A DNA stretch of 64,000 nucleotides, from contig NZ_JANKBZ010000012.1 in assembly GCF_024623785.1 (NCBI RefSeq), forward strand, positions 124,001 through 188,000. The letters run 5' to 3'. Of this stretch, positions 38,415 through 47,150 are shown piece after piece. This DNA comes from Archangium lipolyticum (GTDB lineage: Bacteria; Myxococcota; Myxococcia; Myxococcales; Myxococcaceae). Position 1 is the stretch's first letter. The number at the start of each line of letters is the position of its first letter. The notes under the pieces were generated by a model. The model searched no databases, was not told the DNA's origin, and saw only the letters and a list, made by a program, of their open reading frames with translations. Made by a program: the position numbers and the translations under genes.

Positions 38415-40571
38415 CTACCAGATGCGCACGCGCTGCTCGGGGGCGAGGTAGAGCGTCTGCCCGGGAGCGGCGCCGAAGGCCTGGTACCAGGGGTCGAGGT
38501 TGCGCACGGTCGAGGCGCGGTACTCGCCCGGTGAGTGTCCGTCCGTCAGCAGGATGCGGCGGAGGGTCGGCTCGCGGTACTTGTTGCGCCAGATCTGACC
38601 GAAGCCGAGGAAGAAGCGCTGCTCACCGGAGAAGCCGTCGATCACCGGCGCCGGCCTTCCACCCAGCGACAGCCGGTAGGCGTCGTAGGAGATGGCCACA
38701 CCGGCGACGTCGGCGATGTTCTCACCGAGGGTCAGCTCGCCATTCACCGCGACATCGGGCAGCGGGCGGTAGGCGCTGTACTGCGCGGCGAGCGCCTGGC
38801 CGGCGGCCTTGAACTTGTCGGCGTCCTCCTTCGTCCACCAGTTGGCCAGCTTGCCGCGAGCGTCGAACTGCGCGCCGAGGTCGTCGAAGCTGTGGATGAT
38901 CTCATGCCCGATGACGGCGCCGATGCCGCCGTAGTTCACCGCCGGGTCGGCGTTCGGGTCGAAGAAGGGCGGCTGCAGGATGGCCGCCGGGAAGATGATG
39001 GAGTTCTGCTGGGGAGAGTTCAGCGCGTTCACGAGCTGCGGAACCATGAACCACTCCGACCTGTCGACTGGCTTGCCGAGCTTGTTCAGGTTGCGCCGAT
39101 ACTCGAAGCGGGAGGCACGCTCGGCGTTGCCGTAGGCATCCCCGCGAACGATCTCCAGCGCCGAGTAGTCACGCCACCGGTCCGGGTGGCCGATGCCGAC
39201 CTGGAGGGTGGCCAGCTTCTCCTTCGCGCGAGCCTTCGTCTCCGGAGACATCCACGCCAGCGAGTCGATGCGCTGGCCGAACGCCGCGACGATGTTGCGG
39301 ACCATCTTGTCCGCCTCCGCCTTGGCTTCCGGCGGGAAGTACTTCTCGACGTAGCGCTTGCCGATGGCCTCACCCAGCGCCTCGCCGGTGAAGTCGACGC
39401 CGCGCTTCCAGCGCTCGCGCAGCTGCTGCGCACCGGAGAGCACCCGGCCATTGAACGCGAAGGACTCGTCGACGAAGGCCTTGGGCAGGAAGGGCGAGGC
39501 ACGCGCGATGGCGTGGAAGGCCAGGTAGTCCTTCCACGCCTGCACGGGCGCGCTACCGACGAGCCGCGCGATCCCCGTCACCGCGCTCGGCTGCCAGATG
39601 ATGAGCTCGCGCTGCTGTCCGAGGCCCGCGGCGCCGAGGTAGGCGTCCCAGTCGAGGCCGGGCGCGCGCCGCGCGAGCTCCTCCCGGCTCCAGGGGTTGT
39701 TGGTCTTGGCCACGTCCTGCGTGTCCACCTGGGCCCAGTGGACCCGCGCGATGTCGCGCTCGAGCTCGAAGACGCGGCGGGCCCTGGCCTCCACGTCGGT
39801 GAGGCCCGCCAGGCGCAACAGGTTGGCGATGTACTGCTGGTACTGCTTGCGCACCTCCACGAATCTGGGGTTGTCGACGAGGTAGTAGTCGCGATCCGGC
39901 AGGCCCAGACCGCCCTGCAACAGATAGGCGGCGTAGCGCGACGGGTCGTTCAGGTCCTCGGCCACCCAGAGACCCAGGAGCCGGTCCGTGGAGACATCGC
40001 CCATGTTGAGCGGATCGACGTCGGCGCGCAGCGTGTCTCCGAGGGCGGCGGCGAGCTCGCGCCGGGTGGTGATGGCCGCGATGCGACCGAGCTCGGGCTG
40101 GAGCGGTGACACGCCCCTGGCCTCGATGGCCGCCTCGTCCATGAAGCTCGCGAAGGCGTCGCCCATCTTGCGGACCTCGCTGCCCTCGGGCGCGTTGGCG
40201 CTCGCGGCTTCCTCGATCAGCGCGCGCGTGCGGAGGCTCGCCTCTTCCGCGAGCTTCGTGAACATGCCGTAGCTGGGCCGGTCCGCGGGGATCTCCGTCT
40301 TCTCGAGCCACTTGCCATTGACGAAGCGGTAGAAGCTGTCTCCAGGCGCGACGGAGGGGTCCATCCCCGCGGTATCGACACCGAAGCTGCCGTAGGTGGG
40401 CTTCGGGGAAGAAGCCGGAGTGGCCGTGGCCGCGGGAGGCGGCGTCACGGGCGCCGGTCCGGCCGCCTTGTCCATCGGAGCGGAAGTCGCACACGCGGCG
40501 AACAAGGCGGATGCACTGGCCGTGAGCACCACGCGCGCGGCACCCGGGATACGTCGGTTCTGAGATGTCAT
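38415..40571 (-). CDS. M13-family (neprilysin-like) zinc metallopeptidase lipoprotein
   Basis: 718 residues. Lipobox LFAAC (about residue 27) and a Pro/Ala linker place it on a membrane, probably facing the periplasm or outside. N-terminal M13 domain starts VAPGDSFYRFVNGKW. Catalytic zinc site GHEIIHSFDD (His556, Glu557, His560) and third ligand in GENIADVAG (Glu617); NALNSPQQNSIIFPAAILQPP is the substrate-binding segment. The C-terminus ends VRIW, keeping the usual Trp of the CXXW end but without Cys. It should cleave short oligopeptides. Start codon at MTSQNRR; the frame is open 66 bases further. Confidence 0.9.
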   Translation of the reverse strand: MTSQNRRIPGAARVVLTASASALFAACATSAPMDKAAGPAPVTPPPAATATPASSPKPTYGSFGVDTAGMDPSVAPGDSFYRFVNGKWLEKTEIPADRPSYGMFTKLAEEASLRTRALIEEAASANAPEGSEVRKMGDAFASFMDEAAIEARGVSPLQPELGRIAAITTRRELAAALGDTLRADVDPLNMGDVSTDRLLGLWVAEDLNDPSRYAAYLLQGGLGLPDRDYYLVDNPRFVEVRKQYQQYIANLLRLAGLTDVEARARRVFELERDIARVHWAQVDTQDVAKTNNPWSREELARRAPGLDWDAYLGAAGLGQQRELIIWQPSAVTGIARLVGSAPVQAWKDYLAFHAIARASPFLPKAFVDESFAFNGRVLSGAQQLRERWKRGVDFTGEALGEAIGKRYVEKYFPPEAKAEADKMVRNIVAAFGQRIDSLAWMSPETKARAKEKLATLQVGIGHPDRWRDYSALEIVRGDAYGNAERASRFEYRRNLNKLGKPVDRSEWFMVPQLVNALNSPQQNSIIFPAAILQPPFFDPNADPAVNYGGIGAVIGHEIIHSFDDLGAQFDARGKLANWWTKEDADKFKAAGQALAAQYSAYRPLPDVAVNGELTLGENIADVAGVAISYDAYRLSLGGRPAPVIDGFSGEQRFFLGFGQIWRNKYREPTLRRILLTDGHSPGEYRASTVRNLDPWYQAFGAAPGQTLYLAPEQRVRIW

Positions 40572-40753
40572 ATGGAAGGCGAGCCCCTGAACGGAAGTCG
40601 GGCCCCAACACCCCGCGCCCCGGCCCATTCCCTTCAATCTTGCGGCTACGCACCGCGCTGAAGGGCTTCCGGGGCGAGTCTCGCTTCCGGACCTTCTTCT
40701 ACGATGAGAACGGGCTGGAGACGCGAGAGTCTCCAGCCCGTTTCACTGTCAGG

Positions 40754-42970
40754 TCACAGCGACTCGAGGAAGGCGATCACGGCCGCGCGCTCTTCCGGCG
40801 TGAACGCCTCGAACAACTGGCGGCTGGCGGTCGCTTCGCCGCCGTGCCAGACAATGGCCTCGGTCAGGGTGCGGGCGCGGCCGTCGTGCAGGTAGCGCAC
40901 GTTCTGCACGCCACCCTGCACGTACTTCAGCGACCCCACGCCCCACAGCGGCGCCGTGCGCCACATGCTCGGGCCGGCCTGGCCCTCGGTCAGCGTGTCG
41001 GCCAGCTCCGGACCCATGTCGTGCAGCAGCAGATCGGTGTACGGGCGGATGGTCTGGTTGCGCAGCTCGGCGAACGGGTGGGTGTTGCCCGTGTTCATCT
41101 GCGGGGTGTGGCAGGAGGTGCAACGGGCCTGGGCGAAGAGCGCACTGCCGCGCTCGATGAGCTGCGGGTTCACATTGTGCTCCGGCGAGACGCGGATGCC
41201 CTCGGGGTAGCCGCTGCGCAGGCTGCGCTGGGCCGGCACACCGACCAGGGACAGGTAGTCCGACATGCGCTGCAGCTCCGTCTCCGACACCGCCGTGGAG
41301 GCGGTGCTGGCGCGGCAGTCGGGCGCGCCCTGCTGGCAGCTGCGCGACGGGAACACGGGCGAGGTGACGCCCATGTCCTTGACGAGCGCATCGCCCACCT
41401 GGTGACGCAGGCTCGCCTTGGTGGCCTTCCAGCCGAAGCGGCCGAGGTGCACCTTGCCGGTCTCGGGATCATTCACCCAGTGCGGCACACCGCGCACGCC
41501 ATCGCCATTCGCGTCATTGGGATCGGCCAGCGCCAGGATGGTGGGCTCGGCCACGGCCTCCAGCAGGCCCATGCCGATGACCTGCGGGGCCTGCCGCACG
41601 GAGTAGAGCGACGGCACCGGCCCCTTGAAGGTGTAGACGGGCTTGACCAGCTCGACCTGCTCGCCACCGGCCAGCGTGCGCACCGTCTTCTCGTAGGACG
41701 CCACGCTGACCCCGTAGTCGGGGGCGGTCGTGGAGGCGGCCCGCTGCTGCACGTTCAGGCCATAGGTGGGGTCTGGCAACACGGTGCCGTTGGCGCCCAC
41801 GACACCGGTGAGCACCGACAGGGTGTCGAGCCGCGCACCCAGGACCGGAGCGGGGCTGCGGCCGTTGGCCGTGTGGCACTCGATGCAGCGCGCCTGGTTG
41901 TAGCGCGGGCCCAGCTGCCCCACGTGCTCGGTGAACACCGGGTTGGTGTTCGGGTGCTCGGAGTGCTTGCCATCGGCGAACGAGGTGTGGAACAGGCGGC
42001 GTCCCTGCACGAACCGCTTGGTGTTGCCGATGCCGATGTTGTTGGCCATCTGCTGGAACACCCGGTGCGGCTCTTCCGAGTAGTTGTAGGACACGCTGGC
42101 CTGTCCACCCAGCAGCGTGGAGTCAGGCAGGGGTTCGGAATCCAGGTTGGGGACGATGCCGTACCAGGGGCGCAATCCCTTGCCCACCACGTAGAGCTGC
42201 TCGAACGAGTAGTAGCGCTCACCACCGCCGTCGATGGCGGGGCTCTGCAGGCGCGGCGCGGGGGCCAGCTCGATCTTGTCGCCAATCTTCAGCGGGCTGT
42301 GCGGGGACGTACGCCAGTTCGACGTGAAGGACATCTTGCACGTGCGCTGACCCGCGTGGCAGATGGGCTTGTTGCCCTCTTCTGGATTATTGAAGCCGTA
42401 GTTCAGCGACCAGCCAAAGTCTCGCACATTGGGATTGTTGATGTTGCGGAACAGGCTGAAGGTGGTGCCATTGAACGTGCCGTCATTGACGTGCAGGATC
42501 ACCTCGATGCGCTGACGGCCGGCGGGCACTTCGTCACGGATTTCGAGACCGAATGTCCGGTTCTGGAAATAGAAGGTGGGAAAGGTGAAGTACCGCCCCG
42601 GGCCTACGTCGGGGGCGTCCCAGGCTTCGCCGCGTTCACGCGCATGGCGCTCGGTGGGCCGAGCACCCATGAAGGTGACGAGGGTACCGTCGGGCTCGGT
42701 GTACTGGAGCTGCTCGACGATGGGCGTATCGGCCGCGTAGAGCGGCGTGTAGTCGGCCATGACGCCAGTGCCGAGCGGAGCGGGCGTCACCGGGACGTTG
42801 GGCGTTCCAGGCGCCGCGGGCGGGGAGGACCCGCCAGAGGAGACAATGTCTCCGCCATTACCGCCGCAAGCCGTCAACGAGACGACAGCGGCAAACACGG
42901 TCGCCAGTGCTGATGCGGATGGGCGGCCAGACGAATCGAGAGAAGGGGGTGTCGATTTCGTGGAGCTCAT
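40754..42970 (-). CDS. Di-heme oxidoreductase, putative thiol oxidoreductase (DUF1111)
   Basis: 738 residues. Lipobox SLTAC near residue 35. Two c-type heme sites: CIECHTANG in the first half and CTSCHTPQM near the C-terminus. Motifs GLGLLEAV-like (MGLLEAVAEPTILALADP) and LGRFGWKATKASLRHQ are those of the DUF1111 family, distantly related to MauG and di-heme peroxidases. It would act in the periplasm on an unknown redox substrate. The start is uncertain: ATG codons at 43009, 43003 and 42970 are all without a good ribosome site; I used 42970. Confidence 0.82.
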   Translation of the reverse strand: MSSTKSTPPSLDSSGRPSASALATVFAAVVSLTACGGNGGDIVSSGGSSPPAAPGTPNVPVTPAPLGTGVMADYTPLYAADTPIVEQLQYTEPDGTLVTFMGARPTERHARERGEAWDAPDVGPGRYFTFPTFYFQNRTFGLEIRDEVPAGRQRIEVILHVNDGTFNGTTFSLFRNINNPNVRDFGWSLNYGFNNPEEGNKPICHAGQRTCKMSFTSNWRTSPHSPLKIGDKIELAPAPRLQSPAIDGGGERYYSFEQLYVVGKGLRPWYGIVPNLDSEPLPDSTLLGGQASVSYNYSEEPHRVFQQMANNIGIGNTKRFVQGRRLFHTSFADGKHSEHPNTNPVFTEHVGQLGPRYNQARCIECHTANGRSPAPVLGARLDTLSVLTGVVGANGTVLPDPTYGLNVQQRAASTTAPDYGVSVASYEKTVRTLAGGEQVELVKPVYTFKGPVPSLYSVRQAPQVIGMGLLEAVAEPTILALADPNDANGDGVRGVPHWVNDPETGKVHLGRFGWKATKASLRHQVGDALVKDMGVTSPVFPSRSCQQGAPDCRASTASTAVSETELQRMSDYLSLVGVPAQRSLRSGYPEGIRVSPEHNVNPQLIERGSALFAQARCTSCHTPQMNTGNTHPFAELRNQTIRPYTDLLLHDMGPELADTLTEGQAGPSMWRTAPLWGVGSLKYVQGGVQNVRYLHDGRARTLTEAIVWHGGEATASRQLFEAFTPEERAAVIAFLESL

Positions 42971-43299
42971 GAGGGGGGGCTTCTTTGGTGGGGGCTCATG
43001 CATCAGCATTCATAGCATAATGCTGACAGCGATGCGATGGATTGAGCACACCGCATGCCCGCATGCTCCCACTCGCCAATCCTTACGATCTGGGAATGGC
43101 TCTCATCCTCGACACGCAGCCTGCCCAAAGGCTGCCGCAACGCCGCTCATCGTGGTGTCTTGTCCGAAGAGGGTGGGGTGTCCGCGATGACGTTGCGGCT
43201 GGCGGTTGGCGATGAGAATGCCACTCCGGCTCCGCCGTCAGGATTGCCAGGGTTGGGAGCGCGAATGCGTTCTCCCAGCCAGGTTTCGCGGGGGAGCCT

Positions 43300-43359
43300 G
43301 GTGACAGCAGTCACCACTGGTGACTGGGGTCACCCGGGGCGCTGGTGACGACGCTCACC
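43300..43359 (+). promoter_or_regulatory. Three tandem 16-base dyads, GGTGAC-N4-GTCACC
   Basis: Copies at 43300 (GGTGACAGCAGTCACC), 43319 (GGTGACTGGGGTCACC) and 43344 (GGTGACGACGCTCACC). The first two are perfect inverted repeats, the third has one mismatch. Centres are 19 and 25 bases apart. They lie 75-135 bases upstream of the sigma-54 promoter, the usual place for enhancer-binding activator sites. Confidence 0.7.
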
Positions 43360-43432
43360 CCCCAGGGGCTCGCGAGGCCATCTCCTCCGCGTAACTCCGC
43401 GAAAGTACGTTCAAATCCGGGCCTGCCCGCCC

Positions 43433-43448
43433 TGGCACGAGCGCTGCA
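43433..43448 (+). promoter_or_regulatory. Sigma-54 promoter
   Basis: TGGCACGAGCGCTGCA matches the consensus TGGCACRN4TTGCW at all defined positions but one (C for the first T of TTGC). Transcription would begin near 43460, which rules out the in-frame ATG at 43449 and supports the start at 43518. Confidence 0.7.
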
Positions 43449-43517
43449 ATGAAGCCTTCACGTCAAGGCACTCCCCCTCTCTCGGCAACAAGCCCCGTTT
43501 TCTCAGGAGATACGACC

Positions 43518-44408
43518 ATGCGTCTCGGAAAAACCCCCAAGTTCACGCTCCCCGACTTCAAGAGCTCGCCCAAGGCCCCCAAGACCAACAAGCCCGACAT
43601 CACCCCCAAGCCCTCTCCTCGCCCGGACATCAACGGCAACATCCCTGGCAAGAAGCCCGACACCACCCCCAAGTTCTCTCCTCGCCCGGACATCAACGGC
43701 AACATCCCTGGCAAGAAGCCCGACACCACCCCCAAGTTCTCTCCTCGCCCGGACATCAACGGCAACATCCCTGGCAAGAAGCCTGACTTCAACCTCGACG
43801 GGTTCTCGCCGGGCAATGGGCTGAACAACCTCAAACCGAACCGCTTCGGAAGCCTCGGCAATGGTCTCTCGGCCGTGGGTGACGTCGTCGGCGGAGTGGC
43901 GAGCGGAGCGATGGGCCTTGCCGGCGCGGGGCTCGAGGCGGCCAGCATGTTGCCTGGCGCGCTGGGCATGATGGACCCGTTCGCGGCGGGTGTTCTGCCC
44001 CCGGAGCTGGCCGGTGGTCCGATGATGGATCCGTACGCTACCGCGGGTCTGCCCCCGGAGCTGGCCGGTGGTCCGATGATGGACCCGTACGCTGCCGGTG
44101 GTCCGATGATGGACCCGTACGCGACCGCGGGTCTGCCCTCGCAGCTGGCCGCTGGTCCGATGATGGACCCGACGATGGATCCGACCGCGCTCCAGCAGTC
44201 GGACCTCGGGAACATTCTCAACTCGGTGGCCCACGCGATCAGCACCGCGACCCAGGCCCTCGAGACCGTGAAGGGACTCGTGGGTGAGAACACCGCCACG
44301 GTTGCCCAACCCCTGCTGAAGATGGCCGCCGAGAAGCTGCCCGTTGCGAGGGAGCTCACCGCCCCGCTGACTCGGCTCCAGGATTCCCAGGGTATCGACG
44401 TGGTCTGA
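43518..44408 (+). CDS. Repeat-rich uncharacterised protein
   Basis: 296 residues, no family recognised and no signal peptide. Residues 25-87 are three 21-residue repeats (KPDTTPKFSPRPDINGNIPG plus K), basic, Pro-rich and probably disordered. Residues 110-145 are a Gly/Ala-rich, moderately hydrophobic helix-like stretch (VVGGVASGAMGLAGAGLEAA). Residues 160-225 repeat PPELAGGPMMDPYATAGL about three times. The last 70 residues look helical. CAGGAGA seven bases before the ATG fixes the start. Followed after 49 bases by the ADP-ribosyl-cyclase-like gene, so probably one transcript from the sigma-54 promoter. A carrier, adaptor or structural partner for the next protein is possible but unproven. 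Confidence 0.75.
   Translation: MRLGKTPKFTLPDFKSSPKAPKTNKPDITPKPSPRPDINGNIPGKKPDTTPKFSPRPDINGNIPGKKPDTTPKFSPRPDINGNIPGKKPDFNLDGFSPGNGLNNLKPNRFGSLGNGLSAVGDVVGGVASGAMGLAGAGLEAASMLPGALGMMDPFAAGVLPPELAGGPMMDPYATAGLPPELAGGPMMDPYAAGGPMMDPYATAGLPSQLAAGPMMDPTMDPTALQQSDLGNILNSVAHAISTATQALETVKGLVGENTATVAQPLLKMAAEKLPVARELTAPLTRLQDSQGIDVV
43590..43778 (+). repeat. Three 63-base tandem repeats
   Basis: Exact 63-base period with starts at 43590, 43653 and 43716. Copies two and three are identical over most of their length; copy one has a few changes. They code the 21-residue units of the protein above. Confidence 0.9.
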
Positions 44409-44457
44409 TTTCCAGGCTCGGTAACTCCCAGGCAACTCCAAGGCAAACGGTGCACCC

Positions 44458-45471
44458 ATGACCATCCGATTTCGACCCCGAGTCAATGTTCCCCTGCCGA
44501 CGAGCATCAACGACAAGTCCTCGGTCGGTGCACCGGTGAAGGCCAACCCCCTCCAGCGCGCGAACGAGCCACACACCGGGCGGACTCCGGGAATCACCGA
44601 CGGCTTCGAGGGCCCGGTCCGCTCGAACAGGCCCCAGCGCCCGGAACTGGCTGGAACCCTGGCGGAAATGCGAGTCCCCGTGGGGCAGGCCATGGGCCCC
44701 GCGTTGTCGTCAGGCAAGCACAGCACCACCGCGGCCCAGACGCTCGACCTGAAGAATCCCCTCTCCCATCCCGATGCGCCGCAATTCCAGAATGCCTTCA
44801 CCGCGCTCGGCATGAACGAGGCGAAGACCGCGGAGGTCTGGGGCGACATCCTCCATGGCGTGAAGCGCCAGGAGGAGATCAGGGCCAACGTCAAGGAGAG
44901 CCGGACCACCCCCTGGACCGCGGACAAACCCATCCCGGACAAGTCCAACCCGCACTACGAGAAGGTCGCCCACGAGCTGGGCCCCTACCTGCGCATCGAG
45001 GAGGGCCAGGGGCCGCTGGCGCTCTGGTCGGGCGGCTACGATGTGAGCAAGCACGCCCAGCTCAACGGGTACACCACCCTGGAAAGCACCCCGGCCGGCC
45101 GGGTCCTCTCGGGGCTGGAGATCTACAAGGACCCCAAGGCCGTCACGCCGATGTGGAATCACCTCTCCGAGGAGTTCGTGAAGCAGAACCCGGAGGGCCC
45201 GGCGCACGCCTTCATGCGCACCCATGATCCGACGAGCGTGCTCTATCGCCAGGAGATCCAGACCCTCGAGAAGTTCTCGCCCGATCGGCCCGTGACCTGG
45301 CATCCCCTCGTGGGCGACACGCTGAAGGACTTCCAGGCCGTCCAGCCGAACAAGACGCTCGGCCCCGACTCGGCGTATTCCAGTGAGGCGCAGGCCCGCA
45401 AGGACCTGAAGGACTACCTCTCCCAGACGAACAGCGAGAGCTTCTCGGCCCACGCCATGAAGCTCCTCTGA
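44458..45471 (+). CDS. Putative ADP-ribosyl cyclase-like NADase effector
   Basis: 337 residues without signal peptide. The first 100 residues are Pro/Arg-rich and look disordered (MTIRFRPRVNVPLPTS). From about residue 105 the chain is folded. The segment 186-275 shows the order of catalytic residues known from CD38 and ADP-ribosyl cyclases: Trp190 in ALWSGGYD, Glu209 in YTTLESTPAG, Trp233 in MWNHLSEEF, and Glu266 in TSVLYRQEIQTLE, corresponding to CD38 Trp125, Glu146, Trp189 and Glu226. So it may cleave NAD or cyclise ADP-ribose. Bacterial proteins with this domain are mostly predicted toxins. The spacing between elements is shorter than in CD38, and the link rests on motif reading only. Second gene of the sigma-54 locus; no obvious immunity gene overlaps it. 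Confidence 0.6.
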   Translation: MTIRFRPRVNVPLPTSINDKSSVGAPVKANPLQRANEPHTGRTPGITDGFEGPVRSNRPQRPELAGTLAEMRVPVGQAMGPALSSGKHSTTAAQTLDLKNPLSHPDAPQFQNAFTALGMNEAKTAEVWGDILHGVKRQEEIRANVKESRTTPWTADKPIPDKSNPHYEKVAHELGPYLRIEEGQGPLALWSGGYDVSKHAQLNGYTTLESTPAGRVLSGLEIYKDPKAVTPMWNHLSEEFVKQNPEGPAHAFMRTHDPTSVLYRQEIQTLEKFSPDRPVTWHPLVGDTLKDFQAVQPNKTLGPDSAYSSEAQARKDLKDYLSQTNSESFSAHAMKLL

Positions 45472-45586
45472 GGGGCCTGGGAGATCCGCCAGGAGACCGG
45501 GCGAACAAGGACGCATTGGAGCTGGAGCCGCACCCGGGAACCGGGATACTGGGGGCGCCAAACGCCCTCCACACCTGGAGTCCCTC

Positions 45587-46984
45587 ATGTTCCCGCCTCG
45601 CGCGCCCGTGGCGCGTCTGCTCGGTGTCCTGCTGTTCTCCCTGACTGCCCTGGCGCACGCGGCCGGGCCGAGCCCCAAGGCCCCCACCACCGCGTCCCCC
45701 AAGGCTCCGGGAACACCGTTCCCCCAGGAGGTGCTGCACGCCTCGGAGCTCTTCTACTCGGTGCTGCTGTTCCACCCGGCGGAGCCGAAGGGCAACGTGG
45801 TGGCCAGCGCGAACGCGCTGCTGGCCGCGAAGTACCGGGAGCTGAGCGGCGCGTGGAAGCCCGGCGCGCCGGCGCCCGAGGTCGTCATCGAGGCGGTGCC
45901 GTGGGACAAGCTGGATCCGATCAACGAGGAGCACCTGCGCTACTTCGGCGGAAAGGTGGAGCCCGAGGATCGCAAGCGGCTGATGGGCGCGAAGCACGCG
46001 ACGGCGCTCAACTTCCACATCCCGTTCGCGAAGCGCCACGAGTCGCTGCTGGCGGCCATGCGCTTCGCGCACCAGTTCGCCACCGAGCAGAAGGCCATCC
46101 TGTGGGACGCCGAGACACGCGAGTACTTCTCGCCCAAGCGCTGGAAGGAGACGCGGGTGGACGGCTGGACCGGAGCGGTCCCCTCGCTGCCCTCCCACAT
46201 CACGATGCACGTATATGCCGACGGTGGGGCCCAGCGGATGGTCACCCTCGGGATGGTGAAGCTGGGCCTGCCGGATCTGGTCGTGGAGCAGGTGCCGGGC
46301 TCGATGACGACCGAGATGGGGAAGCTCGTCAACGCCGTGGCGCAGTTGCTCACCGAGGGGCTGGAGCCCGCGAAGAACGGTGAGCTGACGGTGGACGTGA
46401 CGCGCGTGAAGGACGCCCGGGTGCAGCGCATGGTCACGGCGGATGATCCGAAGACGGCGCGGCGCAACACGAAGCTGTGGGCCATCGAGGGCCGCCGGGA
46501 CAATGGAGACCCGGAGAACCCGCTGCTGGAGATCACCTTTCCGGGGAGCGGCTCGGCACACGAGCGGCAACTGGCGGCGCTCGACGCGCTGTTCGGCAAG
46601 AAGCCGGACAACATCACCGCCGCGCCCCCGGGAGACCCCGAGCTGGAGGCGGTGGCCCGCAAGGCGCGCGCCCGGCTCAACGAGCTGCGCCCTCGCATCG
46701 CCAAGGGGCTGCATCCGCCCGAGGTGCTCCTGGTGAAGGCGGGCTTCCGCACGGATGACGACAACCTCGAGTACATGTGGATGGAGGTCGTCACGTGGGA
46801 GAAGGACCGGCTGAAGGGAACGCTGGCCAACGAGCCGTTCAACGTGAGCCGCCTGCGCCGGGGCTCGCCGGTGGACGTGGCCGAGTCGGAGGTGCAGGAC
46901 TACCTCTATATGAGCCCCAACGGCACGCGCGAGGGCGGTGAGAGCAGCACCATCCTCATGCGCCGCGAACAACAGGGCCGGTAG
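45587..46984 (+). CDS. Secreted protein with C-terminal DUF2314 domain
   Basis: 465 residues. Signal peptide to about residue 25 (ALAHAAG). The body (about 45-350) is a strand/helix mixture (SELFYSVLLFHPAEPKGN, TMHVYADGGAQRMVTLGM) that I do not recognise. The last 80 residues (MWMEVVTWEKDRLKGTLANE, SRLRRGSPVDVAESEVQDYL) fit DUF2314, a small domain of unknown function. It lies 115 bases after the putative NADase gene; whether it has to do with it is unknown. Confidence 0.72.
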   Translation: MFPPRAPVARLLGVLLFSLTALAHAAGPSPKAPTTASPKAPGTPFPQEVLHASELFYSVLLFHPAEPKGNVVASANALLAAKYRELSGAWKPGAPAPEVVIEAVPWDKLDPINEEHLRYFGGKVEPEDRKRLMGAKHATALNFHIPFAKRHESLLAAMRFAHQFATEQKAILWDAETREYFSPKRWKETRVDGWTGAVPSLPSHITMHVYADGGAQRMVTLGMVKLGLPDLVVEQVPGSMTTEMGKLVNAVAQLLTEGLEPAKNGELTVDVTRVKDARVQRMVTADDPKTARRNTKLWAIEGRRDNGDPENPLLEITFPGSGSAHERQLAALDALFGKKPDNITAAPPGDPELEAVARKARARLNELRPRIAKGLHPPEVLLVKAGFRTDDDNLEYMWMEVVTWEKDRLKGTLANEPFNVSRLRRGSPVDVAESEVQDYLYMSPNGTREGGESSTILMRREQQGR

Positions 46985-47009
46985 GCGGGGACGCCAGGAT
47001 CGTCCAGGT

Positions 47010-47024
47010 GTTACCGACGGTAAC
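47010..47024. promoter_or_regulatory. Perfect 15-base palindrome upstream of the porin gene
   Basis: GTTACCGACGGTAAC, with a further half site GGTTAC six bases on. It lies about 127 bases before the porin ATG and is a candidate operator for an unknown regulator. Confidence 0.4.
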
Positions 47025-47150
47025 GGAGGTTACGAAATCACACTGGACGCGGTGCGGCAGTCTGGGACGGATAGAGAGGGGACCCTATGGTACGGAGGTT
47101 GCGTTCGCCGCCTCCAGGCATCCGTTGACCCCAACAACCCCAGGGAAGCC

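Larger units (their letters stand above)
42971..43517. other. 547-base divergent intergenic region
   Basis: No coding-like frame. The left part (to about 43190) is of lower GC and holds the promoter of the di-heme gene, with a short palindrome around TAGCATAATGCTGA. The right part carries three operator-like dyads and a sigma-54-type promoter, listed separately. Confidence 0.6.

Noticed and set aside
43449-43517. An upstream ATG at 43449 as the start of the repeat-rich protein
   Set aside because: It lies before the expected transcription start of the sigma-54 promoter, while the ATG at 43518 has a strong ribosome site.
43590-43778. Regular 63-base repeats as a CRISPR array
   Set aside because: The copies are adjacent with no unique spacers and keep the reading frame, so they are coding repeats.
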